The notes: a model not told the origin generated them from the sequence alone. DNA of 64,000 nt from Nocardioides sp. WS12 (GCF_014108865.1 NZ_CP053928.1:1364001-1428000), one strand, 5' to 3'. Positions 33,553 to 41,765 are shown, counted from the first letter of the stretch. Translations and numbers: made by a program.

Positions 33553-35181
33553 TCAGCCGGTTTGAAGGCGGGTGTGGTGGGTAGCGCGCTGGATCGCTCC
33601 GGCGAACAGGGGTTGCGCAAGAGTGGCGAGGGCAGCGCGATCGGATGCCCGGCCTTCGGCGTGAGCGGGCCAGAGAGACTGGCCGGACGGTGCGGTGGTG
33701 GACAGCCCCACGCAGGCGACGCCGAACGCACCGGCCTCTGTGATCGCTCGGCGCGCGTCCGCGACGGCGTAGGGCCCTTCATAACCATCGTCGTAGGGGA
33801 TGCCGTCACCGATCACGACCATCAGACGCCGGCGGGTGCCCGCCTGATGAACGAGAAGGTGGGTTCCGTGCCGGATCACGGCGCCGACGCGGGTGAAGCC
33901 CGCTGGCTCTACGGATTGCAGCCGGAGTCGTGCCCGGCCGCTCCAGGTCTCCTCGAAGTCCTTGCAACGCAGGACCTGCACACCGTGGCGTCCCCGCGTC
34001 TGAAACGCGTATGTCGCCACGCGTTGCCCGAGCTCGTCGAAGGCCGTCGTGAGCGCTGCCGCCAGGTCCCGTTGTGCCTCGAAGACGGACGAGGGCCCGT
34101 CTTCATCAGCGGTCGATCCGGTGGCGTCGAGGAGGAGTAGAACTCCGAGATCCGGCTCGGTACGGCGCTCGGCGCGGTGGACACGAGGTACGCCAGAGAA
34201 GCCGGCAGCGACATCGACCCGATGGTCGATCAGCCCCGACAGGTCGAGGTCGTCACCCTCGGTCTCCCGCGGGTTCAGGCGGTGACGCAGACCCAGCCTG
34301 GCGAGCGCGCCCAGCAGTGAGGCATCGGCGCTCGACGTGGCAAGCGGTCTGTCTGCCGGGGGAGGATCGAATTCGGCGACGGTGCACCAGGCGTCCCGAT
34401 AACCACCGAGGTTCTGATCCCACTCCGGGTAGCTCCGGCCCCTCACCTGCAGTCCGCTCATCATGACCGGGCCGATCGGCACGCCCAGTTCGGGAACCCG
34501 GGTCCCGTCGATGGTGCGCCGGCTGGCAGCGACGACCTCCTCGCCACCGTTGCTGCGATCGACGCGCCCGGCCGTCAGCCGCTGGCGCAGCCGCCGTCGG
34601 GCTCCTTGGCGACGTGCGGTCTGTCGATCCAGAAGTTCGGTCGAGGTCTTGCTGTCGCTGTCCGGGCTGTCGCTGTCGTGCATCTCGGCGGCGGCGCGCC
34701 GGAGGGCCTCCGCGACCTCGTTGGGGTCGAGAGCGGCTCGCGTGGAGGGCGCGCATGCCGCCCGTGGGCGCATCTCGCCGAACCACGGGGGAGGTGCCGA
34801 CACCGGTCCCCTGCCCAACGCGCGGGTGAGGGAATCGGTGGCCGACGTGGTCGGGTCTGCCTGACCCGCGTGTGCCTCGATGTCACGGACGATGCGGCGC
34901 GGAAGCACCGCGTCGAGTGTCCGGCACGCGCGTACCACCTCGAGGCTGAGGAACCGGGCTGCCGCAGGATCGCCAGCTCGTGCCAGACGCTTCATCGTGG
35001 TCGGGTCAAAGGATCCTGCACTGAGGAGAGCCGCCTGACACGCGACGGCCGCAACGATCTCGTCCCCGGTGCCTTCGGGAACGTGGATCGCCCGGCCGTC
35101 GGCGTACACGCCGTGCCGTGACATGCGCAGTTCGACCGTGCGGCCCGCAACGGCACTCGCGAGCAGAGCCAGGGTGTCCAT
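33553..35181 (-). CDS. norD: NorD/CbbO-type von Willebrand factor A protein
   Basis: 542 residues. A C-terminal VWA domain starts near residue 345 (GVLLLLDATGSTADE), where DATGST supplies the metal-ion-dependent adhesion site; a later Thr (GFTRVG) and the Asp in VVIGDGIPYDDG complete it. The N-terminal part is helical with a low-complexity acidic stretch (DSDSPDSDS). It is the usual partner of the NorQ ATPase and probably docks it onto a client enzyme. The gene sits between norQ and the AveC-like gene in one minus-strand operon that begins at 37048. The weak ribosome site makes the exact start uncertain. Confidence 0.88.
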   Translation of the reverse strand: MDTLALLASAVAGRTVELRMSRHGVYADGRAIHVPEGTGDEIVAAVACQAALLSAGSFDPTTMKRLARAGDPAAARFLSLEVVRACRTLDAVLPRRIVRDIEAHAGQADPTTSATDSLTRALGRGPVSAPPPWFGEMRPRAACAPSTRAALDPNEVAEALRRAAAEMHDSDSPDSDSKTSTELLDRQTARRQGARRRLRQRLTAGRVDRSNGGEEVVAASRRTIDGTRVPELGVPIGPVMMSGLQVRGRSYPEWDQNLGGYRDAWCTVAEFDPPPADRPLATSSADASLLGALARLGLRHRLNPRETEGDDLDLSGLIDHRVDVAAGFSGVPRVHRAERRTEPDLGVLLLLDATGSTADEDGPSSVFEAQRDLAAALTTAFDELGQRVATYAFQTRGRHGVQVLRCKDFEETWSGRARLRLQSVEPAGFTRVGAVIRHGTHLLVHQAGTRRRLMVVIGDGIPYDDGYEGPYAVADARRAITEAGAFGVACVGLSTTAPSGQSLWPAHAEGRASDRAALATLAQPLFAGAIQRATHHTRLQTG

Positions 35182-35204
35182 CGAAGGTCACGGGATCCGG
35201 CGGG

Positions 35205-36290
35205 TCAGGGGTTGCTGGCTGGACGTGGCATCGGCACGCCTGGACCGGGGCACTCGTCCTGGTCGGCGCCCGAGGCGCACATCCCGTTCTCAAGATACGA
35301 CGGGTAGTTGGCCGGGTGCGGGTCGGAGTGGGTAGACAACCATTGGTTGGGCACCGTGTACACGACGAAGAAGGACAGGTGGACGGCCCCGAAGATGGCG
35401 AAGAAGCGGACCCACTGCCGCTGCCGCTCCGAGACGGACAGTCGGTCGATGCCGCGCTCGGCGATCGTCTGGCCCTTGTCGTTGCGGAAGTGCATCAGCG
35501 CGGTGATGGCGCCCAGGCCGAGGCCACCGAAGAAGAAGGTCTCCGTCATGGGAATCTGGTAGGTCTCACCGGCCCAGAGGGTCACCTCACGGATGCCCCC
35601 GGGGTAGGCGTAGACGCCGGTGCGCAGGACAGCTCCCTCGATCACGGTGTCGAAGATGGTCAGTCCGACGATGATGATGGCGAAGGTTCGGTAGAAGCCC
35701 AGCTCTGGCCAGCGCTCCCGGGCCTTGCGCAGCAGCCAGAGCATGGCCATGACCTGGATGAAGACCAGGCAGGTGTAGGCAGGCGGGACGATCAGCAGCG
35801 GTTCTGGAAGCAGGTTGCCGTTCGGGCTGGTCCAACCGGGCCACGCGTCGTTGGCCCAAGCACCGCGGTTGAGCAGATGCGAGTTGTAGAACAGGGACAC
35901 CGATGTGTAGTTCATCGACATGTCCCAGAAGAACAACATCGCTCCCGAAAGCACGAACATGCTGGTTGTGTTGAGCCGGCGGTCGCGGCGCCACTGCCGA
36001 CCGACCCAGAACCACAGGCAGACCGCAGCACCGAGAGGGACGGCGATCTGGAGCCCGATGAGCATCGCTCGTTCGCCGGAGGGAAGGGGGTCCGGACCGG
36101 TCGGCGTACTCGTGAAATTTTCACCGGTGACCCAGCGCCCGAGGACGAAGATCATGAAGGCGAAGATCAGGACCCCGACCACCGCCAGCGCGACGGCCGG
36201 GCTGGGCGGCTGAGCGGACGCCCGGAGGGTGGGGCGCCCACCGGACAGCGGGTTCCCGCCTGTCCGATCGACGCCGCGCTGGATTGTCAC
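35205..36290 (-). CDS. AveC-like (spirocyclase family) integral membrane protein
   Basis: 361 residues with about six to seven hydrophobic spans. The segment NYTSVSLFYNSHLLNRGAW near 125-145, PGWTSPNGNLLPEPLL, TIFDTVIEGAVLRTGVYAYPG (parts TIFDTVIEG, YAYPG), ERGIDRL, and the C-terminal YTVPNQWLSTHSD...SYLENGMC resemble AveC-family proteins, named after the avermectin spiroketal enzyme. The assignment is from memory of the family pattern, not a search. Most family members have no known reaction. GTG start overlaps the stop of the membrane protein encoded upstream. Its presence in a norQ-norD operon suggests it may be part of, or the client of, that chaperone pair. Confidence 0.6.
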   Translation of the reverse strand: MTIQRGVDRTGGNPLSGGRPTLRASAQPPSPAVALAVVGVLIFAFMIFVLGRWVTGENFTSTPTGPDPLPSGERAMLIGLQIAVPLGAAVCLWFWVGRQWRRDRRLNTTSMFVLSGAMLFFWDMSMNYTSVSLFYNSHLLNRGAWANDAWPGWTSPNGNLLPEPLLIVPPAYTCLVFIQVMAMLWLLRKARERWPELGFYRTFAIIIVGLTIFDTVIEGAVLRTGVYAYPGGIREVTLWAGETYQIPMTETFFFGGLGLGAITALMHFRNDKGQTIAERGIDRLSVSERQRQWVRFFAIFGAVHLSFFVVYTVPNQWLSTHSDPHPANYPSYLENGMCASGADQDECPGPGVPMPRPASNP

Positions 36291-37048
36291 CGGGAGGCGC
36301 CTGTTGCAATGCGGGCCGGCTCGCGATCAGCGGCGGCGCGGACGGCAACTTCCTGGTTGACCGCCTTCAGCGTCAGGACGGAGAAGGTGATGATCCAGGC
36401 GAAGAACACGACCATCGGGACGTAGAACACCAGGGCGCCGTCCTGCGACATCGGGCCCGTCTTGAAGAACAGCAGCAGGCAGGCCTCGAACATGAAGACG
36501 CTGGTGAAGAGGTTGAAGTACGCCGACCAACGTGGGTAGGTCGCTTCTTTTCCAGCCAGGAACGTGGTCGCTGCGAGCGCGATCTGGAACAGCAGGAACG
36601 GTGCACCGGTGAACAGCACGCCCAGCCAGCCGAGGTCGTTGAACGCCTGGGTCACCTCAGGGCTGGTCTCACCGGGTCGCCACGCAGCGGCACCGAAGAA
36701 GAAGCCGATGAACATCACGACGACGACCTCGCAGGCGACCGCGACGACCATGATGTTGTAGAGAATCGGCCAGTCCTTCTCGCGGCGACGCACCATCTGG
36801 ATGATCGCCATGCTCCACGTCGTGTAGAGAACGCTGGAGAAGATGAAGATCACCGTGGCGATCCGGATCCCGGTCAGGTGCGCCTCGTAGTCGGCCACGA
36901 CCGTCGCCGCCGGGTCGGCGGCCGACGGCGGGAAGATGTACTGGCCCTGCGCGACGACGAACGCAGCGAAGGGCCAAAAGAACGCGAAGGCCAGGCCCGT
37001 CCAGGCACAGAACCTGATGACGCGGGGGTCGAAGCCGTCGTTGTGCAT
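36287..37048 (-). CDS. Six-TM membrane protein, seven-copy family (copy P2)
   Basis: 253 residues, six predicted spans. Family blocks: IFPPSAADPAAT and a GIRIAT segment, AAWRPGETSPEVTQAFNDLGWL, YPRW..Y, and LLFFKTGPMSQDG...YVPMVVFFAW. It is one of the more diverged copies (PFAWNG reads PMSQDG). GGGAG lies 7 nt before the ATG at 37048. First gene of the operon P2 - AveC-like - norD - norQ, with overlapping or near-touching junctions. A perfect 17-bp inverted repeat lies just upstream, next to the divergent TetR gene. Function unknown. Confidence 0.78.
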   Translation of the reverse strand: MHNDGFDPRVIRFCAWTGLAFAFFWPFAAFVVAQGQYIFPPSAADPAATVVADYEAHLTGIRIATVIFIFSSVLYTTWSMAIIQMVRRREKDWPILYNIMVVAVACEVVVVMFIGFFFGAAAWRPGETSPEVTQAFNDLGWLGVLFTGAPFLLFQIALAATTFLAGKEATYPRWSAYFNLFTSVFMFEACLLLFFKTGPMSQDGALVFYVPMVVFFAWIITFSVLTLKAVNQEVAVRAAADREPARIATGASR

Positions 37049-37067
37049 GCTGTGTCTCCCAAGGTGA

Positions 37068-37105
37068 GTCATAGGCGACAAACACCGATGTTTGTCGCCT
37101 ATGAC
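37068..37105. promoter_or_regulatory. Perfect 17-bp inverted repeat (candidate operator)
   Basis: GTCATAGGCGACAAACA and its exact reverse complement are separated by CCGA. It lies 20 bp upstream of the P2/AveC/norDQ operon start and 100 bp upstream of the divergent TetR gene. A partially matching version (GTCATACGACAA...TTTGTCG) occurs at 51105-51133 before another membrane-family operon. Confidence 0.75.
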
Positions 37106-37128
37106 TTTAGGGCCCGTGCGACTTTTGG

Positions 37129-37146
37129 TCAATAGAGTCTCATAAA
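37129..37146. promoter_or_regulatory. Half regulon site between divergent promoters
   Basis: On the minus strand TATGAGAC is followed by TCTATTGA. Only one half fits the TTGAGAC palindrome well, so this is a weak call. Confidence 0.3.
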
Positions 37147-37193
37147 GATGGGGTGGTGGCCCGGATGGTCGAGGTGGCCACCAACGGACCGTT

Positions 37194-37199
37194 TACGAT
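37194..37199 (+). promoter_or_regulatory. -10 element of a leaderless promoter
   Basis: TACGAT ends 6 nt before the TetR ATG at 37206, with no ribosome site between. Confidence 0.45.
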
Positions 37200-37205
37200 C
37201 GCGAG

Positions 37206-37793
37206 ATGGCTGAACTGTCTCTGAACGTCGAGACGCCGACTCAGGCCCGGATCCTGGAGGCAGCGCGCACATGCTTCCGTGCCAGAGGAGTGCGACGAAC
37301 CAGGATGAACGACATTGCTGAAGAGGCTGGCGTCGTGAGGCAGACCCTCTACGACTGGGTGCGCAGCCGCGATCATCTCGTTGACCTCGCTATGGCTGAG
37401 CGTTCGCGCGAGCTGGGAGAGATGATCAAGCGACGTCCTGTTCGCGATGATCTTGCGATTGAGGACCAGATCGTCGACGTCGTCGTAGCCATGGTCACGC
37501 TGTCGGGGAGTGACCCCGAGTTCACGCTGCTGGCGCAGTCCATGCCCGAGGAGCACGCCTTCGAGTTCATGGCGGGTCAGTCGGAACTGACCGAGGTGCT
37601 CGAAGGCGTGCTGAGGCCGTACTTCGATCGTGCTCGGGAACGAGGGATCCTTCGCGAAGAGTTGGGAACGCGCGCCTTGGCTCGCTGGATACAGGCTGTG
37701 CTGGCGTCACTTCGTCCGCGGCGCGGCCAACCGGTGGAGGTCACCGCCGCCGAACTGCGTTACTTCCTGATCCCTGCCCTCGTCACGGGTTGA
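37206..37793 (+). CDS. TetR-family transcriptional regulator
   Basis: 195 residues. HTH at about 15-60 with RMNDIAEEAGVVRQTLYDWV, close to the regulators at 1710 and 48738. The C-terminal domain ends RYFLIPALVTG, parallel to RFAVPSVLVD and RTFALPSVLTD in those paralogues. It is divergent from the P2/AveC/norDQ operon, with the perfect inverted repeat at 37068 in between, so autoregulation and control of that operon are likely. It converges on the P3 membrane-protein gene, 9 bp away. Confidence 0.88.
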   Translation: MAELSLNVETPTQARILEAARTCFRARGVRRTRMNDIAEEAGVVRQTLYDWVRSRDHLVDLAMAERSRELGEMIKRRPVRDDLAIEDQIVDVVVAMVTLSGSDPEFTLLAQSMPEEHAFEFMAGQSELTEVLEGVLRPYFDRARERGILREELGTRALARWIQAVLASLRPRRGQPVEVTAAELRYFLIPALVTG

Positions 37794-37802
37794 CGAGTGG
37801 TT

Positions 37803-38549
37803 TCATGCCTCTGGGCAACCGCAGGCGCACGCACCAGCGCGAAGGACGCCCGGCTCGGTGCCGTCCGCCACCTGCTTCTTGACGGCAACGAACACCGCCC
37901 AACTGGTCGAGAGCATCCAGCAGCAGAACGCCACGAGGGGAAGATAGAAGCCGATGGCGCCGTTCCAGGCAAACGGCCCGTCCCAGAAGAAGGGCACCAG
38001 GCCGGCCGGGAAGACGCCCGCGGCCGCCCACAGGCTAAGGTACCCGACCCACCGAGGGAGGACTGGGTCCTCGCGGTCATCGATCAGGATCGCCCAACCG
38101 ATGGCGACCATCTGGATGAACAACACCCAGACCACGCAGACGAACTGCAACCAGCCGATGTCGTGGAGGGTTTGCGTGACGTCGGCGCTCCGCTCGTCAT
38201 ACCGATAGGCGGCGCCGATCCACAAGGTGATGGGGATGATGAAGGTGAGCGCCCCCAGTGCAGAGGACAGCATCTGCGTGTCGGCCAGGGCTCGAGCGCC
38301 GCGGATCCGCTTGATCTGACCGCTGATGGCCACGCCCCAGGGGGTGAGCAGGGCGGAGCCGATCATCGCCAACACCATGCCGACCTTGATGCCGGTGTGC
38401 GAGCCGGCGTAAAGGTCGTAGGTGTCGGCCGCGGAATCACTCGGGCTCGAAGGCGGGATGAAGCCCGCCAGGAACAGGAACGAGATCAGGAACAAGAGCA
38501 CCATCAGGGGGCCGGACCAGATCAGGACGCGTTGGGTGCGTGCTTCCAT
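37803..38549 (-). CDS. Six-TM membrane protein, seven-copy family (copy P3)
   Basis: 248 residues with six spans. Very close to copy P1 at 968: MEARTQRVLIWSGPLMV, FIPPSSPSDSA, AAYRYDERSADVTQTLHDIGWL, DPVLPRWVGYLSLW and FFWDGPFAWNGAIGFYLPL. The C-terminus carries a small Cys cluster (GACACGCPEA) absent from the other copies; it might bind metal or form disulfides. It is the last gene of the minus-strand operon P5 - subunit III-like - subunit IV-like - P4 - P3. Function unknown. Confidence 0.8.
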   Translation of the reverse strand: MEARTQRVLIWSGPLMVLLFLISFLFLAGFIPPSSPSDSAADTYDLYAGSHTGIKVGMVLAMIGSALLTPWGVAISGQIKRIRGARALADTQMLSSALGALTFIIPITLWIGAAYRYDERSADVTQTLHDIGWLQFVCVVWVLFIQMVAIGWAILIDDREDPVLPRWVGYLSLWAAAGVFPAGLVPFFWDGPFAWNGAIGFYLPLVAFCCWMLSTSWAVFVAVKKQVADGTEPGVLRAGACACGCPEA

Positions 38550-38559
38550 GGAGATGTCC

Positions 38560-39261
38560 TCAGCTCTCGAGGTTGAGGTTGTGGGCGAATTGGTTGTTGA
38601 CGGCCTTGACGAGCACCGGAACGGACAGGCAAAGCCATGCCGCGAACATCACGATAGGGATCCAGAAGCCGGCGACGCCGTTCCAGGCGAACGGCCCGCT
38701 CTTGAAGTACACCGCAACGGCACCGCCCGAACCGGCGATCCCGACCCACAGGCAGAAGTACGCGTACCAGCGTGGGAAGGCGACCTGGTCGCGATCCATG
38801 AAACCCGCGACCGCGATGCAGATCATCTGCAGCACGTAGGTCGGAAACACCATGACGAAGATGAGCCAGGCCAGGTCATTCATCTGCTGGAGCGCCGCTG
38901 CGTCATAGGACCGGAAGGTCATTGCGATCCACAGCATGTGGCAGATGAAGAAGAACGCGATCAGGAAGACGGCAGCGCCGAATTGCAGCATGGCCAGAAT
39001 CGGGGAGCTTCCCTCGATCCGGGCGATCTGGATGGAGAAGGCTCCGAAGAACGGGAACAGCAGCGTGCAGAAGACCATCCCCAGCAACAGGCCGAGCCGG
39101 ATCCGTTGGCCGTCGTCCTCGAAGAGTTGCTGTACCTCGGCCGCGGACAGGGATGGCGACGGCGGGGGGAGGTATCCGGCGATGAGACCGAAGGCGATCA
39201 GGTACAGGACGAAGAACGCAGGCCCCGTCCAGATGGCCGTGAGGTGGATGGAGCGGCGCAC
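38560..39261 (-). CDS. Six-TM membrane protein, seven-copy family (copy P4)
   Basis: 233 residues from a GTG at 39261 with AAAGGA 8 nt upstream; longer in-frame extensions lack hydrophobic character and overlap the neighbour. Family blocks: AIWTGPAFF, YLPPPSPSLSAAEVQQLFEDD...IRLG, TFRSYDAAALQQMNDLAWL, FPRWYAYFCLW and YFKSGPFAWNGVAGFWIPI. It lies 10 bp upstream of P3 in the same operon. Having two different copies side by side suggests they form hetero-oligomers or serve different substrates. Confidence 0.78.
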   Translation of the reverse strand: MRRSIHLTAIWTGPAFFVLYLIAFGLIAGYLPPPSPSLSAAEVQQLFEDDGQRIRLGLLLGMVFCTLLFPFFGAFSIQIARIEGSSPILAMLQFGAAVFLIAFFFICHMLWIAMTFRSYDAAALQQMNDLAWLIFVMVFPTYVLQMICIAVAGFMDRDQVAFPRWYAYFCLWVGIAGSGGAVAVYFKSGPFAWNGVAGFWIPIVMFAAWLCLSVPVLVKAVNNQFAHNLNLES

Positions 39262-39311
39262 AGGAGGTGTCCTTTCGGCGAGGACGGCCGCGGCCGTCCG
39301 AGTCTGTTGGG

Positions 39312-39593
39312 TCAGAGAGTCACGTAGAGCACAACGAGCAGGGCGCAGACCAGGATGGTCCAGCCGTGCACGAAGGCCTTGAGCGGTCGTGGCGCGTGGT
39401 CGATTTCCATGAATGTCGACGTCACCATGGCGACCTTGACGAAGGCGATGGCCAGGACAGCGGCGGTTGCGAATTGCGGGCCACCCAGGAAGTTGTGGTC
39501 GGTGCCCAGCCACCACGAGGCGATGGTTGCGATCATGAGTGCCGCCCAGATGACGGTCGATCGGTGGCGCAACATGGTCCGTGCGTAAGTCAT
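39312..39593 (-). CDS. norF: NorF/cytochrome oxidase subunit IV-like small membrane protein
   Basis: 93 residues, three membrane spans. The pattern WWLGTDHNF...AFVKVAMVTSTFMEIDHAPRPLK is that of prokaryotic cytochrome c oxidase subunit IV/NorF proteins (parts: WWLGTDHNF, AFVKVAMV, FMEIDHAPRPLK). In nor clusters NorF accompanies NorE and supports nitric oxide reductase activity. The start at 39593 uses GGAG 5 nt upstream; a GTG two codons earlier is possible. It follows the subunit III-like gene by 10 bp. A second copy of this pair is at 49368-50286. Confidence 0.78.
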   Translation of the reverse strand: MTYARTMLRHRSTVIWAALMIATIASWWLGTDHNFLGGPQFATAAVLAIAFVKVAMVTSTFMEIDHAPRPLKAFVHGWTILVCALLVVLYVTL

Positions 39594-39603
39594 GGGCACT
39601 CCA

Positions 39604-40200
39604 TCAGGTCATCAGGTAGAGCAGTGCGAACAGGACGATCCAGAGCAAGTCCACGAGGTGCCAGTAAGTTGCCGCTGACTCGAGTGTGCCCATGTCCTGC
39701 TGGTCGAAGTCGGGCTGGGCGAGGAGCCATCGCATACGGCCGAGTACGCACAGGGCGACGAGCAGGTGCAGTGCGTGCAGCCCGGTGAAGCAGAAGTAGT
39801 AGGTGAAGAAGATGTTCGAGTCGGGTCCGTGGCCCGAGCTGATCTTGTCGGTGTACTCGACCACCTTGTTGATGCCGAACAGCACTCCGCAACCCATTGC
39901 CCAGGTCGTGAAGCGGGAAGCCTCGGGGAGCTTCCCGTCGCGCGCGGCGTGGACGGACCACACGACGAAGAGCGATCCGGTCAGCAACAGCAGGGTGTTG
40001 AGCGCCCCCCAGGAGATGTGGAGTTCGGCACGGGATGCGTCGAACAGGGCCGTCTCCTGCGACCTGTCGACGACGAAGGTCACGAAGAAAAGCGCAAAGA
40101 TGAAGAGGTCTCCGAGGATGAAGACCCAGATGCCCGCCTCTCCCGGGATTCGGCGTGGTCCACGAGCGGTCGCGGTCTTCGTGCGCAGGTCGACGGTCAC
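39604..40200 (-). CDS. norE: NorE/cytochrome oxidase subunit III-like protein
   Basis: 198 residues with five spans, the short form of subunit III. Motifs: PGEAGIWVFILGDLFIFALFF at the N-terminus (PGEAGIWVFILGD), GINKVVEYTDKI with the conserved Glu, FTGLHALHLLVAL with the conserved His pair, and YWHLVDLLWIVLF at the end. These are the hallmarks of heme-copper oxidase subunit III and NorE. No subunit I gene is in the window. GTG start overlaps the stop of the P5 gene (GTGA), so it is coupled to that membrane protein. Confidence 0.87.
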   Translation of the reverse strand: MTVDLRTKTATARGPRRIPGEAGIWVFILGDLFIFALFFVTFVVDRSQETALFDASRAELHISWGALNTLLLLTGSLFVVWSVHAARDGKLPEASRFTTWAMGCGVLFGINKVVEYTDKISSGHGPDSNIFFTYYFCFTGLHALHLLVALCVLGRMRWLLAQPDFDQQDMGTLESAATYWHLVDLLWIVLFALLYLMT

Positions 40201-41000
40201 GAGGCACCATCCGCTTCGATCGGGAAGCTCCGGACGTTGGGTTCGTCGGGATCCTCGGTCGTCAGGCTCCGACCCATCGCCCAGGTCACGGACTCAACCC
40301 AGACGAAGAAGACGATGAAGGGTACGAACATGCCCAGTACGCCGTCGTACGCCATCTCGGTTCCCTTGAAGAACAGGGGAAGTCCGGCGGGCGCGAACAG
40401 CAGCGCCGTGAGCAGGCTGACGTAGGCGACCCAGCGGGGGAAGGGCGGGTCCGTGCTCCGGTCGCGAAGGATGGCGATGGCCAGGCAGACACACAGAAAG
40501 CTCCACGGTGGCCATGGGAGCACGAACATCAGCCAGCCTGCATCGTTGAGCGTCATGGTGATGTCGGCGCTCACCTCGCCCGGACGGAAGGCCGCCAGCG
40601 CCCAGAAGAAGGCGCAGAGCACACCTACCATCTCGGCAATGGTCAGGCTGATGATCATTGCGATCGCCAACACGCGCCCACCGGAGATCCGGCGCCACAC
40701 CCAGGCGATGATCACCGCACCCCAGCCTGCCCACAGGGCGAAACTGGCGAACATCAGGGTGGCGCCGAGCCGGATACCGTCCTTGTCCTCGACATAGCGC
40801 TGGGCGATCTGTTCAGCCGACAGTTCGGGCGAGGGTGGCGGGAAGAACCGCGCCAGCAGGAACCATCCCACGAAGAACAGCACTGTGAGGGTGTGGCCGC
40901 CGGCAACCAGGAACCACCACTGCAGGCGGGAGACCGGCATCATCCGACGCCGCAGGAGGCCCGAGGTAGGAATCGGTGGCGTGGCCTGCGTCATGCTCAT
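40197..41000 (-). CDS. Six-TM membrane protein, seven-copy family (copy P5)
   Basis: 267 residues from the ATG at 41000; ATGs at 40994 and 41021 are also possible because no ribosome site is convincing. Family blocks: RFFPPPSPELSAEQIAQRY...IRLG, AAFRPGEVSADITMTLNDAGWL, FPRWVAYVSLL and LFFKGTEMAYDG...FVPFIVFFVW. First gene of the operon P5 - norE-like - norF-like - P4 - P3. A second operon at 49368-51056 repeats the order P - norE-like - norF-like. It is divergent from a TetR gene of a different type (41076). Confidence 0.75.
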   Translation of the reverse strand: MSMTQATPPIPTSGLLRRRMMPVSRLQWWFLVAGGHTLTVLFFVGWFLLARFFPPPSPELSAEQIAQRYVEDKDGIRLGATLMFASFALWAGWGAVIIAWVWRRISGGRVLAIAMIISLTIAEMVGVLCAFFWALAAFRPGEVSADITMTLNDAGWLMFVLPWPPWSFLCVCLAIAILRDRSTDPPFPRWVAYVSLLTALLFAPAGLPLFFKGTEMAYDGVLGMFVPFIVFFVWVESVTWAMGRSLTTEDPDEPNVRSFPIEADGAS

Positions 41001-41062
41001 ACATGAACGGTACACCATCATCCAGTGCGACTACACCATTTCTTTTGCGGGTGCCGTCGGCC

Positions 41063-41068
41063 TAGGGT
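41063..41068 (+). promoter_or_regulatory. -10 element of a leaderless promoter
   Basis: TAGGGT ends 7 nt before the TetR ATG at 41076. Confidence 0.45.
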
Positions 41069-41075
41069 GTGGCCG

Positions 41076-41765
41076 ATGAGCCAGCCCTCCCGAAAGCCCG
41101 CCAGTGTGGTCTGGGGACGCGGTCGCAACCTGCTCCTGACCGCGGCCCGCGACCTGTTCGCCGAGCACGGGTACGACTCCGTGACGACGCGCCAGATCGC
41201 TGAATCTGCGGGGGTTTCCGAGCAAATGGTGTTTCGCCATTTCGGATCCAAGGCCAATCTCTTCGAGGCCGCCGCCGTGGCTCCATTCGTCGAGCACCTC
41301 GATGCGTATGTCGCTGACTGGGAGCGACGGCCGACGGGAGAGCGTGACGCGGTGGAAGAAGCAGCGGACCTTTACCGCGGCATGTACGAAGTGTTCGCAG
41401 CGAACCGGGGCCTACTCGCGGCACTCCTGTCCTTCCAGGGCGACTCGCCCTCCGGGTCTGCTGAGGCGATCGGCGGGATCCTCGGGCCGGCCCTGGACCG
41501 ATTCGCCGATCTGTTGACCACGGAGCAGAAGCAACGCGGATTCCGGGATTTTGACACGCGGATCGTGGTTAGGCTCGTGGCCGGGTTGGTGATGTCGCAG
41601 ACCGCTTTCGGTGACCTGCTGTACGGCGATGACGCCCCTCCGCGGGCGGAGGCGATCATCCGTGAGATGGCGATGCTGACCATCTTTGGTGCGTGGCCGC
41701 CCGAGGCGTTCGGTCCTCTCGGTGAAGCGCGTGTTGTGCGGCCAGGCGACCCGGCCAGCCGGTGA
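41076..41765 (+). CDS. TetR-family transcriptional regulator
   Basis: 229 residues. HTH: VTTRQIAESAGVSEQMVFRHF (parts TTRQIAESAGVSEQ and MVFRHF) near residues 35-60. The recognition helix differs from the GVVRQT(V/L)Y trio, so it should bind another site. It is divergent from the P5 operon, its likely target. The last 110 nt overlap, tail to tail, the 3' end of the FAD oxidoreductase gene on the other strand. Start at 41076 is preferred over an upstream in-frame ATG because the HTH then has a normal N-terminal arm. Confidence 0.87.
   Translation: MSQPSRKPASVVWGRGRNLLLTAARDLFAEHGYDSVTTRQIAESAGVSEQMVFRHFGSKANLFEAAAVAPFVEHLDAYVADWERRPTGERDAVEEAADLYRGMYEVFAANRGLLAALLSFQGDSPSGSAEAIGGILGPALDRFADLLTTEQKQRGFRDFDTRIVVRLVAGLVMSQTAFGDLLYGDDAPPRAEAIIREMAMLTIFGAWPPEAFGPLGEARVVRPGDPASR

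Noticed and set aside
32702..41000. Complete nitric oxide reductase operon
   Set aside because: NorQ, NorD, NorE and NorF types are present, but no NorB heme-copper core and no NorC CxxCH cytochrome are encoded.
36287..41000. P-family proteins as copper membrane monooxygenase (AmoA/PmoA-like) subunits
   Set aside because: Size and span number fit loosely, but the conserved His/Asp metal ligands of PmoA/B/C are absent and no PmoB-like soluble domain is present.
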